Positions 9,744-18,602 of a stretch of 64,000 nucleotides of DNA are shown here, in pieces (within the stretch, counting starts at the first letter, position 1; each line of letters starts with the position of its first letter). The DNA lies in contig JAEZCO010000054.1 of assembly GCA_023433505.1 (NCBI GenBank), forward strand, positions 62,001 to 126,000, written 5' to 3'. Made by a program: the position numbers and the translations under genes. Source of the stretch: Bacillota bacterium. GTDB taxonomy: Bacteria > Bacillota > Clostridia > Acetivibrionales > DTU013. Below the pieces are notes generated by a model. It saw only the letters and a program-made list of their open reading frames with translations, searched no databases and was not told where the DNA came from.

Positions 9744-11105
9744 CTATTTAAACTGCGGCAAGTAATCCTTATGGCTTTCTAACAGTTCATCGACCATTTT
9801 TGCTACATCATTACGATCATGGGTATAGCCGCCCATCAGTATAGCCTCAGCAAACAGCTTTCTACTTCCTTTTAGAGCTGCTTCAACAACTATCTCGGAA
9901 ATTGCGGCATGTTTTAAAACAATTGCCGCCAATGTGTCTGGAAAATCCCTCAGCTGTATCGGTATTATACCTTTTGCCGATGCCACGGCAGGCATTTCTA
10001 GAATTGAATACTCGGGAAGATTAGGGACAGCCTGATGGTTCTGCACATTTGCATAGAATACTTTCCGCTCGTCCTTTTCAATACTTGCAATGATATCAAC
10101 CAACTGTTCATGTTCGCCGCCAAAGTGTTGGAAATATTCTTCGGGTAAAGGCTCGGGAGAACAGGCCAGTCTCGACATTTCATCATAACCTTCATCTCCT
10201 GATTCAATACATTTGTCAAACATATATGCATCAACGCCCAAGGTATAGCCATAGAATTTTCCACCGGGGAATCTATCGGCAAAGTATTCGCTAACATGCC
10301 TGTCTCCGGGTGCAGGGAATGCTCCAAGGTCTTCGAACAGCTCCCAGGATAAAGGATCAGTCAAACCGTTTACGTCTTCCATACCCGCGCCCCAGACACT
10401 ATTGATGCTCGCATAGTCGATCCCTATGCTTTTTGCCTTTTCCAATCTTTCACGGATAACCGGCCACGCATCCTTTCCATCATACCTTAAATCATATATG
10501 AAAGTCAGATGGTTCAAGCCGACACCATAAGAAGTAAGACGCTTTCTGTCATACCCTGCAAAATGTGCAAGATAGCCTTCGGTCCAGTTAAGCCCATGGC
10601 ACAAACCTGTCACAGGAAAGCCTCTGGCTTTTTTAACAGCTCTGCAGATATAATTCATTGGATTGGAGTAATTAAAAAAGAATGCGTCCGGACACAGCTT
10701 CATGATGTCATCAACGATACCAAGCGTTGCCGGGATCATTCTCATGGCACGTGATATACCGCCGGGCATTACACTATCGCCAACAGGCTGGAATATTCCG
10801 TATTTTCTCGGGATATATACATCCTTCTCCCACGCCCGTCTTCCGCCAACCCCTATAGTGGAGACAACATAATCAGCGTCCGCCAAAACGTCACGTCTAT
10901 CTGTAGAGTATGAAAGAGTAATGTCAGCCTCTTTCGACTCGATCATTTTTTTTACAAGCCTGGCTGCGACATCAAGAGCATTATGGTCAATATCCACAAG
11001 CGCAAGTTCCCATGAGATTCCCCCCGGACTTTTTATCATGTCCATGACCAATCCCTGAGTAAACACAACACTTCCGGCGCCTATCAGTACGATTTTTCTC
11101 TTCAT
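9744..11105 (-). CDS. GH4 family NAD-dependent glycosidase (alpha-galactosidase/glucuronidase-like)
   Basis: A 453-residue cytoplasmic enzyme of glycoside hydrolase family 4, which cleaves glycosides by an NAD+- and Mn2+-dependent redox-elimination mechanism. A Rossmann start is visible (KIVLIGAGSVVFTQG, residues 4-18), with FNYSNPMN around 145-151 and the likely metal ligands C169 (GLCHGLNW) and H199 (GLNHLTF). The length is normal for the family. It is the last gene of an importer operon (solute-binding protein, two permeases, GH4), so it should hydrolyse the imported sugar, which in this family may be unphosphorylated. The exact specificity (alpha-galactoside, alpha-glucuronide or galacturonide) cannot be fixed from these motifs. 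Confidence 0.85.
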   Translation of the reverse strand: MKRKIVLIGAGSVVFTQGLVMDMIKSPGGISWELALVDIDHNALDVAARLVKKMIESKEADITLSYSTDRRDVLADADYVVSTIGVGGRRAWEKDVYIPRKYGIFQPVGDSVMPGGISRAMRMIPATLGIVDDIMKLCPDAFFFNYSNPMNYICRAVKKARGFPVTGLCHGLNWTEGYLAHFAGYDRKRLTSYGVGLNHLTFIYDLRYDGKDAWPVIRERLEKAKSIGIDYASINSVWGAGMEDVNGLTDPLSWELFEDLGAFPAPGDRHVSEYFADRFPGGKFYGYTLGVDAYMFDKCIESGDEGYDEMSRLACSPEPLPEEYFQHFGGEHEQLVDIIASIEKDERKVFYANVQNHQAVPNLPEYSILEMPAVASAKGIIPIQLRDFPDTLAAIVLKHAAISEIVVEAALKGSRKLFAEAILMGGYTHDRNDVAKMVDELLESHKDYLPQFK

Positions 11106-11152
11106 TTTCTATTTATCCTTTCACGTTTTAACTTCATTCATAAGTTCTGTCG

Positions 11153-12037
11153 TTATTCTTTTACGCTTCCTAGTACTAGTCCCGCCATGAAATATCTTTG
11201 CAAGAACGGATATATTGCAAGAATTGGCAGAGTCCCGATAAAAATTTGAGCTGCTTTGATCGTACGGTCAGAAATCAATTCCAGGGACTTTACCGACCAT
11301 TTTGCCAGCAAAGTTGACTTTGGCATTATAATGATCGATTGAAGGTATGTGGATAAAGGATAGTTTGATTGCCGCTGCATAAATATCATACCGTCGAACC
11401 AGGAATTCCAGTGTCCTACAATCGTAAATAAAAATATTGTTGCAAGTGCAGGAAGAGAGAGCGGTATGCTTATCTTAGCCATAATGACCCAGTGGCTGGC
11501 TCCATCGATAAAAGCAGACTCTTCGAGCTCTTTGGGCAGATTGCGCAGGAAATTTAGAAGCAGGATCGCATTGAAAACAGGCAAAGCTCCCGGCAGAACT
11601 AACGCCCATATTGTATCCAGCAATCCGACACCCCGTACGATCATATACGTTGGAATCAGTCCGCCGGAAAATAACATGGTGAATACAAAGAACCAGACGT
11701 ATATAGTACGTATTCTCAGTGCATTCCTTTCCTTTGAGAGTGGGTATGCAGTGAGAATGGTAAAAAGCATGTTTACAATGGTGCCAAGGAACACCCTTTC
11801 AATCGATATAAGAATCGACCTGATGAACTCATGCTTTTGCAGCATGTATTCATATGATTTGGCAGTAAATTCTACAGGCCAAAGAATTACCTGGCCTGTG
11901 GCCGCCGCATCCCTGGAGCTGAAGGAGATGGCTAAAAGATAAATGAACGGCAGCAGGCATGTCAATGACAATATGGTGAGAAAAAGGGCATTGAAGAAAA
12001 CAAAAATCTTTCGACTAATTGAACTGGAATCTACCAA
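11153..12037 (-). CDS. carbohydrate ABC transporter permease, LplC/YtcP type
   Basis: About 294 residues with six predicted membrane segments. The EAA-loop signature is present (ESAFIDGASHWVIMAKISIPLS), the contact point for the ATPase. The reading frame stays open upstream to 12121 inside the preceding gene, but GGGAGG lies 8 bases before a TTG at 12037, 13 bases after the upstream permease stops, so TTG is the preferred start. The C-terminus GLVLGSVKE is typical of the CUT1 MalG-like subunit. It works with the neighbouring LplB-type permease and the solute-binding lipoprotein at 13072. No ATP-binding subunit is encoded nearby, so a shared MsmK-type ATPase is expected. Confidence 0.88.
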   Translation of the reverse strand: MVDSSSISRKIFVFFNALFLTILSLTCLLPFIYLLAISFSSRDAAATGQVILWPVEFTAKSYEYMLQKHEFIRSILISIERVFLGTIVNMLFTILTAYPLSKERNALRIRTIYVWFFVFTMLFSGGLIPTYMIVRGVGLLDTIWALVLPGALPVFNAILLLNFLRNLPKELEESAFIDGASHWVIMAKISIPLSLPALATIFLFTIVGHWNSWFDGMIFMQRQSNYPLSTYLQSIIIMPKSTLLAKWSVKSLELISDRTIKAAQIFIGTLPILAIYPFLQRYFMAGLVLGSVKE

Positions 12038-12050
12038 TCGTTGCACCTCC

Positions 12051-12950
12051 CTAAAAGATACGATAGTTTGCAAACTTGTATGCAAGGTAGTAGGATACGG
12101 AAATAAGCAGGCAGGAAACAACCGACCTGAAAAGCCCGACTGCAGTAGCTACAGAGTATTGCGCATCCACAAGACCCGCCCTGTATACCCAGGTGTCAAT
12201 GACATCACCGCTTTGATACACAATGGGACTGTATAGTACGTATATCTGGTCGAAGCCTGCATTCAGGATACTGCCTATACTCAGTGTAAGAAGCAGCACT
12301 ATGATAGGCCTCATCCCAGGCAAAGTCACATGAAAGACTCTTTGCAGCCTTGTAGCGCCGTCCATAACCGCAGCTTCATACAATGTAGGATTTATATTGC
12401 TTATTGCAGCAAGATATACAATAGTTCCAAAACCTGCGTTTTGCCATGAATCAGTTATTACGAGCAGCAGTGGAAAGATTCTGTTATCTCCCAGAAAAGT
12501 TACAGGATTGGCTCCTACCAGCGAAAGAAGCTGATTGACCGGTCCATCGGTGGATAGGATATCCCTTAATATGCCTCCCAGTATGATCCAGGAAAGGAAA
12601 TACGGCATATATATGATGGTCTGAAACGACCTTTTAATCCATTGGCGCATCAATTCATTAAGAAGCAGGGCAAGCACAATTGTAATAATAGTACCAAACA
12701 CAATTTTCATGGTCGCAATATACACGGTATTGAACAGTACTTGACTGGTATCCGGCAGATTCAACACATACAGGAAGTTTTTCAATCCAACCCACTTGGA
12801 ATGCAATATCCCTTTTGCAGGAACATATTTTTGGAATGCCATGACAAGCCCTACCAAGGGTCCATAGGAAAAAACAAGCGTAAATACAATGCCTGGCACC
12901 AACATAATATGCAATGGCATTTCACGCTTTAGTTTCGCATCAAAAAGCAT
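12051..12950 (-). CDS. carbohydrate ABC transporter permease, LplB type
   Basis: A 299-residue integral membrane protein of the CUT1 MalF-like group. It has a hydrophobic segment from residue 12, several further membrane spans and the EAA-type loop YEAAVMDGATRLQRVFHVT, a docking site for the transport ATPase. The start is preceded by GAGGTG at the right distance. It lies between the solute-binding protein and the LplC-type permease, in the usual order for oligosaccharide importers of the Lpl/Ytc group. Confidence 0.9.
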   Translation of the reverse strand: MLFDAKLKREMPLHIMLVPGIVFTLVFSYGPLVGLVMAFQKYVPAKGILHSKWVGLKNFLYVLNLPDTSQVLFNTVYIATMKIVFGTIITIVLALLLNELMRQWIKRSFQTIIYMPYFLSWIILGGILRDILSTDGPVNQLLSLVGANPVTFLGDNRIFPLLLVITDSWQNAGFGTIVYLAAISNINPTLYEAAVMDGATRLQRVFHVTLPGMRPIIVLLLTLSIGSILNAGFDQIYVLYSPIVYQSGDVIDTWVYRAGLVDAQYSVATAVGLFRSVVSCLLISVSYYLAYKFANYRIF

Positions 12951-13071
12951 AGTATATCACCTCATAATGTTTGTCAGAACTTATTACTGTGCATATCCAG
13001 GGTTGATTGTTTCCCTGCTACCCACCCTGAATATGCAGCATTTTTTATAAAGCTAAAATAAGGGTTTCAAT

Positions 13072-14772
13072 TTATTTTTTATTTGTCTGGTACCAGTCGT
13101 TGACTTCCTTCTCGATATCCGCTTCACCCAGATTCTGAGATTTTTTCACGTAATTGTCGAATTCAGAGATGTCCGCACCCAGGATCACCTTCGTCATCAT
13201 TTCAGCGAAAAGCTTCTGAAGGGTAGCATTCTTCTCGATCATCGTTTCAGTGGGTATGCCGTTGAATGCATTTAACTGGTAAAGATCGTTGTTTAGATAG
13301 CTCTCCGCAACTCCGAATGAAGAGCCCTCAGGTCCGCTTTGCAGAAGCGCGACCCATGAATCCGGATCTCCCTGCTGTCCTTTTACCATTTGATCATAGG
13401 TGATTTTCTGCTCCGTATTAAGGTTGGATGTATCCTTTGTTTTGAATGCTTCCCTGACTTTCTGGAATATCTCGAGATTCTTTCTCATAGGCTCGTTATA
13501 GATAAAGCTGAAGCACCACATGTTATTACCGTTGAGATCCCAGCCGTATTTATAGGTGTCCATTGTTGCAGAATCAAACAGATACTTCTGATTGATGTTT
13601 AAGATTTTTATAGCTGCTTCGGGATGCTCATAGCCATTTCTTACAACCCAGAGGCCCTGAATGTTCAGATCGGTCACCCCGGTCCTGGCAGGTTTATCAT
13701 CAATTGAAGGAAGAGCTATACTCTTGATTTGCAAATCAGGGTTATCCCTCTTTGCCGGCAACCAGTCAAAGGAATCCCATAAACCTCCGAACTTTATGCC
13801 TACCAACCCATTGGCAATATCCTCTCCGGATTTTTGTTCATCTATTACACCAAAATCTTTTGGGATGATGCCTTCGCTATACCATTTCTGAAGTCTTGTA
13901 AGGCAGTTTTTCATTTCAGACCCAAGCTTTCCGTTTACAAGCTTTCCGCTGCCGTCGTCAAGAAAGAAGTCCGTGCCTCCGACAGATAGTGGAGGATAAG
14001 CATGAAACGAATTAAACAAGCTTCGATTAGCAAATTCCTTGGTAAATGCAATACCATATTTCGCCGGTTTCCCATTGTTGACTCCATTACTCATGAAAGC
14101 CTTTGCGATGTTTTCGACGTCAGCAATCGTTTTTGGTTCTTGAAGATTCAATTGCTTGAGCCAATCCGTCCTGACCCATAGCGCTCCGGAACTGTCCACA
14201 TAGTCAAGGTTCCATGCCAGTCCGTATAGCTTGCCGTCTTTTGTAGTGGCATCAACGGTAGACTTATTGATTTCATTGTAAATTTTCTCTCTAACAAATG
14301 GTGAAGCAAACTTGTCATATGCTTCAGTTAAATCCTGGAGCCTATCTGCCGCATACAACTGTTCGAACTGGCCGCGGTTGACACAGAACAGGTCCGGCAG
14401 GTCGTTGGAAGCTATCATCAGGCTTGTCTTCGAGCCGACTTGGTCACCTGTCGTACTCCATAGTATATTGATGTTAATACCCAGTTCATCTCGATAGGTA
14501 CGAGTCCATATATTGTCATCCAAAGTCTGGCCCTCAGGCAGCTTCATCCATGAATCGATTGAAGTTACAGCACTCATGTCGATGGACGGCGTATATTTTC
14601 CAAATGGGTCCTCTGAGGAAGTGGTTTTATTTGAAGAAGACGCGGCAGCTGTACCGGAACTATCGGCCGCAGTTGTCGCATTTGGGGACTTACTCGTATC
14701 TCCGCAGCCTACGCAGGCAAGAGCAAAAGCAACCAAGAGAACATAAACAATGAAAATTTTCATTACTTTCAT
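13072..14772 (-). CDS. sugar ABC transporter solute-binding lipoprotein, LplA/YtcQ type
   Basis: About 566 residues. The preferred start at 14772 follows CGGGAGG by 7 bases; the open frame continues 34 codons upstream without a comparable site. The N-terminus MKVMKIFIVYVLLVAFALAC is a lipoprotein signal with a lipobox-like LACVGC, so the mature protein is tethered to the outer face of the membrane. A Ser/Thr/Ala-rich linker follows, then a large family-1 binding domain of the oligosaccharide group (about 500 residues, as in LplA). First gene of the operon with two permeases and GH4. Its promoter region is shared back-to-back with the YesM-like kinase gene, which suggests YesN control. Confidence 0.88.
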   Translation of the reverse strand: MKVMKIFIVYVLLVAFALACVGCGDTSKSPNATTAADSSGTAAASSSNKTTSSEDPFGKYTPSIDMSAVTSIDSWMKLPEGQTLDDNIWTRTYRDELGININILWSTTGDQVGSKTSLMIASNDLPDLFCVNRGQFEQLYAADRLQDLTEAYDKFASPFVREKIYNEINKSTVDATTKDGKLYGLAWNLDYVDSSGALWVRTDWLKQLNLQEPKTIADVENIAKAFMSNGVNNGKPAKYGIAFTKEFANRSLFNSFHAYPPLSVGGTDFFLDDGSGKLVNGKLGSEMKNCLTRLQKWYSEGIIPKDFGVIDEQKSGEDIANGLVGIKFGGLWDSFDWLPAKRDNPDLQIKSIALPSIDDKPARTGVTDLNIQGLWVVRNGYEHPEAAIKILNINQKYLFDSATMDTYKYGWDLNGNNMWCFSFIYNEPMRKNLEIFQKVREAFKTKDTSNLNTEQKITYDQMVKGQQGDPDSWVALLQSGPEGSSFGVAESYLNNDLYQLNAFNGIPTETMIEKNATLQKLFAEMMTKVILGADISEFDNYVKKSQNLGEADIEKEVNDWYQTNKK

Positions 14773-14822
14773 AAAGCTTCCTCCCGTAATTATAATTGAT
14801 ATGAGTTTCTCTTCATTTTTCA

Positions 14823-14938
14823 CACCGGTGCTTGCGTAAAGAGTCTGTAAAATTATTATAGTATCATAGAACATTGCTTGTATATATGAAAATGGTAACC
14901 AAAGATGTTATCTTTTTGGATTTACTTTATAAAGACTT
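14823..14938. repeat. 116-bp promoter-region repeat, copy A
   Basis: This segment matches 24397-24511 at roughly four positions in five by eye alignment, with one 1-base gap. The best-conserved core, about 19 bases ending ATGAAAATGGTAAC, is identical in both copies, as is a shorter block GGATTTACTTTAT. Copy A forms most of the divergent control region between the solute-binding protein and the sensor kinase. Confidence 0.75.
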
Positions 14939-14949
14939 AGTGCTACAAT
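14921..14949 (+). promoter_or_regulatory. promoter for the YesM/YesN-type two-component genes
   Basis: TTTACT (14921-14926), 17-base spacer and TACAAT (14944-14949), about 90 bases before the kinase start at 15041. The -35 box lies in the conserved repeat described for 14823-14938. Confidence 0.5.
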
Positions 14950-15040
14950 GTAACTGTCAAAGAAGACATCAGGTTGTTTTGCAAATCTACTTCTGTCCTA
15001 GTATTTTACAGGTTTTTTCTATCGGTATCCGGAGGTTTTT

Positions 15041-16798
15041 ATGAAAATACCAGCTATTCCGAAATCCAGAAAATGGCAGCTTTCCATCTTGTACAAGTTA
15101 ATTCTGACATTTACTGTCGTCATTTTACCTCTTTATTTTATCAGTATAATAACAAACAACTGGGGAGCGGGAAGAATCAAACAAGAGCTGTCAAAATCCA
15201 TCCTGTCAAGGGTCAACCATTACTTTAATACGATGGAAGCAGAGCTCATAAATATTCGTACCGAGCAATTAAACTATCTCATTGATGACAACCTTATGAT
15301 GCTAGGTATTACATCATCCGCCATGTCTACTTTTGAACAGTTCAAATCGATTAATGATTTGCAGGGTAAACTCAATGTTATGAAGAATTCCAGCAATTTT
15401 ATAAAAGAAGTGAGGGTCATGATCCCGGGCATATCCCGTGTGATTTCCGGCTCAAGACTTTGGGACAACACGCCTGCAAGCGAATTCGACACTATTGCAA
15501 GCATCTCTCAAAGAGGGTCTACGCCTTTGGTATACTGGAATGACAGGCTCTTTATGAATGTATACTTCCCCCAGCAGTCTCTGAATAAAGACAAACCTCC
15601 TATATACACCGTTGAAGTCGAACTATCCATCCCTAAAATAAAAACCGCAATTGCCTCCCTGAACGATTATGCCGGTAACGGGTATCTATTGACAAGCCCG
15701 GAAGGAAACTGGTCAATATCTGAAATTGCCGATCCCAGCATTTCTTATGCCATGCTTGAATTTCTCAGGAAAAACAGAAGCGAAAATATTGATTCCGGGC
15801 TTGACGCTCTTGAGATCAACGGAGAAAAATATATCGTTGTTTTTGACTCCTCCCCATACCTTGGATTTTCATTGCTTTCCTTTGTGCCGGATAATTATAT
15901 TATCAAACCTCTCGCACAGTATAAAATCTGGTTCTGGGTCCTCTCCGGCATGGCTCTGATCGTTTTGCTATCGTTGATTTATTCAATTTACCAAGTGATC
16001 CACAAGCCCCTTCACAAGCTGATACAATCGTTTAAAAAAGTGGATGAAGGCGAACTTGATATTTCTATCAGGCATACCGGCAATGACGAATTCGCATATG
16101 TTTATGACCATTTCAATATCATGCTTGATAAGCTGAAAAACCTGATACGCGAAGTCTATGAAGAAAAACTTCTGGCGCAGAAAGCAGAACTCAAGCAGCT
16201 TCAGTCACAGATCAATCCGCATTTCCTGTATAACAGCTTATATATGCTCAAAAGCATGATTGCTGCCGAAGATAATGAAAACGCCCTTGTTTTCAGCGGA
16301 TATCTGGGCAAGTATTTCGAATTCGTAACCCGCAATGCAGCTGACGAAGTACCTCTGTCTTTTGAGTTTGAGCATGCTGGAACCTATGTAGAGATACAGA
16401 CAATACGCTTTGCCAATCAAATTATTGCAACAATTGACCCGCTTCCCATTAAGCATTCAAATCTGAGGGTGCCAAGAATGATCCTGCAGCCTTTAATTGA
16501 AAATGCTTATGAGCATGGCCTGAAGAACAGAGCAGGCATCGGACTGCTGTCGATCTCTATCAACGAGGAAGGAGACATGCTCAGAATCACGGTACAAGAT
16601 AACGGAAACTGTATCGACACTGAAAACCTTACAGAATTGCAGATGAAAATGAATTTAAAGAACGGACCGGTAGAAAGCACCGGGATAATCAACATCCACT
16701 ACCGCCTTCGCTTGAAGTTCGGCGGATTAAGCGGCCTGAAAGTATCACAAAGTGAATTTGGCGGAATGAAAGTGCAAATTTATATTCCGCTGCCTTGA
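15041..16798 (+). CDS. sensor histidine kinase, YesM/LytS type
   Basis: A 585-residue membrane kinase. A first hydrophobic segment lies near residues 20-40 and a second near 300-325, enclosing an extracellular sensor of about 260 residues. A HAMP-like linker follows (about 325-375), then the His_kinase domain with LQSQINPHFLYNSLY, whose His is the phosphorylation site, and a HATPase with LQPLIENAYEHG and VQDNGN. The response regulator gene follows 34 bases later. The pair is divergent from the CUT1 importer/GH4 operon, the usual arrangement for a sugar-sensing system that induces its own transporter; the ligand is probably the same sugar. Confidence 0.9.
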   Translation: MKIPAIPKSRKWQLSILYKLILTFTVVILPLYFISIITNNWGAGRIKQELSKSILSRVNHYFNTMEAELINIRTEQLNYLIDDNLMMLGITSSAMSTFEQFKSINDLQGKLNVMKNSSNFIKEVRVMIPGISRVISGSRLWDNTPASEFDTIASISQRGSTPLVYWNDRLFMNVYFPQQSLNKDKPPIYTVEVELSIPKIKTAIASLNDYAGNGYLLTSPEGNWSISEIADPSISYAMLEFLRKNRSENIDSGLDALEINGEKYIVVFDSSPYLGFSLLSFVPDNYIIKPLAQYKIWFWVLSGMALIVLLSLIYSIYQVIHKPLHKLIQSFKKVDEGELDISIRHTGNDEFAYVYDHFNIMLDKLKNLIREVYEEKLLAQKAELKQLQSQINPHFLYNSLYMLKSMIAAEDNENALVFSGYLGKYFEFVTRNAADEVPLSFEFEHAGTYVEIQTIRFANQIIATIDPLPIKHSNLRVPRMILQPLIENAYEHGLKNRAGIGLLSISINEEGDMLRITVQDNGNCIDTENLTELQMKMNLKNGPVESTGIINIHYRLRLKFGGLSGLKVSQSEFGGMKVQIYIPLP

Positions 16799-16832
16799 TT
16801 TTTAATAAATATAGTAAGGATGGTGTGTTTTT

Positions 16833-18488
16833 ATGTACAGAGTGCTAGTAGTAGATGACGAGCCTTATGTCGCAAATGACCTTTGCGAATACCTGTCCGA
16901 TCTGGAGGAGCTTGAATTGGAAGTCTATACGGCATATTCGGCTGAAGACGCACTGCTCCTGCTTAAAAAAGCACGGGTGGACATAATTGTGTCTGATATC
17001 TGCATGCCGCGCATCAACGGTATGGACCTCCTGAATCATGTACAACAGAGCTGGCCCCGCTGTAAAGTCATTTTTCTCACGGGACATGCAGATTACCAAT
17101 ATGTGCGTGATGCAATGACCAACCGTGCTTTCGGGTATATACTAAAAACAGAGGACAGAAATGAAATTCTATTAACCATCCGAAAAGCAATTGACAGTCT
17201 TCAAAGCGAAATGCACGATGAACAGCTGATCCGCCTTGCAAATGAAAATATTCGCAAAGCTATGCCTATTCTGCAGCAGGAGTTTGTCTCGGAGCTTCTG
17301 GAAACAAGCGATGCAATTTATGAACAGTTTCCTTCAAGGTTTAAGGAGCTGGAGATCTCGCTATGTCCGGATAAGGACATCCTGCTGCTGGTTGGAAAAG
17401 TGGATGACTGGTATGAAAATACGCCGGCATCGAAAAAAATGATGGCGTTCTATACACTGCAATCCGTGGTACAAGAGCATTTGTCTCCTTTTTGTACCGT
17501 ATTCTCAACAATCTATGAAAGAAACATGCCGGTCTGGTTGCTTCAATCCCATGAGGAAACAATGACCTGGGATAAACTGGCCCTGTTTATAAAGGAATCT
17601 TTGGAATCTGTTCAGGCAACCTATAAAAAGCTAATGCAGCTTACCGTATCGTTTTCATTGAATGAGACCCCCATAGCATGGCCCAGGCTGAGCGAACGCT
17701 TCACCGCATTGTCCTTTCTCCTTGAGAGGGAATCCGGCGACTCAGCGGAGGCGATCCTACTGGACAGCTGTTTATCAGCACAGGATATGGATTTCATCCT
17801 GGGACCCGATCGTAACCGCAAGGTTGACTATTACAACAAGAGTTTCAAGCTTCTTGAAGCTTTCCTTAAAAACGGGCAAAAGCAGGAGTTCATGAAACTC
17901 TTTGATTCCATGCTGCGTTTTTTACGCGGACAGAACCCTTCATATAATCAATGTTTGGAAATATATCATTCGTTCGCACTGCTTTTTCTGAGTCATATCA
18001 ATCGCTGGGGAATGCCTCACTACACTGCTGAAAGTCTGCCCTGGGAAACAGTCCGTCCGAAGGATATGGAAGCAATGCTGGAAACCACCTTTTCACAATG
18101 CAGGCAGCTGGCAGAAGAAATTTTCGGTGAAAGGTTCAAGGACCAGGAAGACCGTTCCAGGAGTGTAGCTGACTTTCTGCAGAAATATATCCATGACCAT
18201 TTGAATGACAACCTTTCACTCATCAACCTATCAGACATGGTTTGTTTGCATCCCAAATACCTTTCACGAGTTTTCAAGCAAGAGACCGGAACAACGGTAT
18301 TGGAATATGTCAATGAAGCCAGGCTGTCGATGGCTAAAAAACTTCTTAAAACGACGGATATGAAAGTACATGAAGTCGCAACCGCAGTCGGTCTGGATTC
18401 CGTCCAGTATTTCATCCGCTTTTTCAGGAAAAAGATCGGTATGCCTCCGCAAAAATACAGGGAAATGGACCTTTCCTCTTCAACTTAA
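16833..18488 (+). CDS. response regulator, YesN type (receiver plus AraC DNA-binding domain)
   Basis: A 551-residue regulator. The receiver domain (1-125) has VVDDEPY at the start, the phosphoacceptor Asp in VDIIVSDICMPRINGM (near residue 55) and the conserved Lys in YILKTEDRNE. A long middle region of about 310 residues, common in YesN proteins, precedes a C-terminal AraC-type double helix-turn-helix (about 445-545; LSLINLSDMVCLHPKYLSR and AVGLDSVQYFIRFFRKKIG). It is co-transcribed with the kinase just upstream and probably activates the divergent importer/GH4 operon. Confidence 0.92.
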   Translation: MYRVLVVDDEPYVANDLCEYLSDLEELELEVYTAYSAEDALLLLKKARVDIIVSDICMPRINGMDLLNHVQQSWPRCKVIFLTGHADYQYVRDAMTNRAFGYILKTEDRNEILLTIRKAIDSLQSEMHDEQLIRLANENIRKAMPILQQEFVSELLETSDAIYEQFPSRFKELEISLCPDKDILLLVGKVDDWYENTPASKKMMAFYTLQSVVQEHLSPFCTVFSTIYERNMPVWLLQSHEETMTWDKLALFIKESLESVQATYKKLMQLTVSFSLNETPIAWPRLSERFTALSFLLERESGDSAEAILLDSCLSAQDMDFILGPDRNRKVDYYNKSFKLLEAFLKNGQKQEFMKLFDSMLRFLRGQNPSYNQCLEIYHSFALLFLSHINRWGMPHYTAESLPWETVRPKDMEAMLETTFSQCRQLAEEIFGERFKDQEDRSRSVADFLQKYIHDHLNDNLSLINLSDMVCLHPKYLSRVFKQETGTTVLEYVNEARLSMAKKLLKTTDMKVHEVATAVGLDSVQYFIRFFRKKIGMPPQKYREMDLSSST

Positions 18489-18509
18489 ATTCAAACGCAA
18501 AAGGTCATT

Positions 18510-18548
18510 CGCAGAATGCAGGAACACTTGCCATTCCTGCATTCTGCG
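18510..18548. terminator. 15-bp perfect stem-loop between convergent genes
   Basis: CGCAGAATGCAGGAA (18510-18524) pairs perfectly with TTCCTGCATTCTGCG (18534-18548) around a 9-base loop. No T tract follows on either strand, so it is a strong hairpin but not a textbook intrinsic terminator. It lies between the response regulator and the convergent S-layer anchored enzyme. Confidence 0.5.
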
Positions 18549-18602
18549 GATCAGTTCAATTCCTTCGTTGCTTTTTCGTGCTTTACGGAAAATTCAAGAT
18601 TA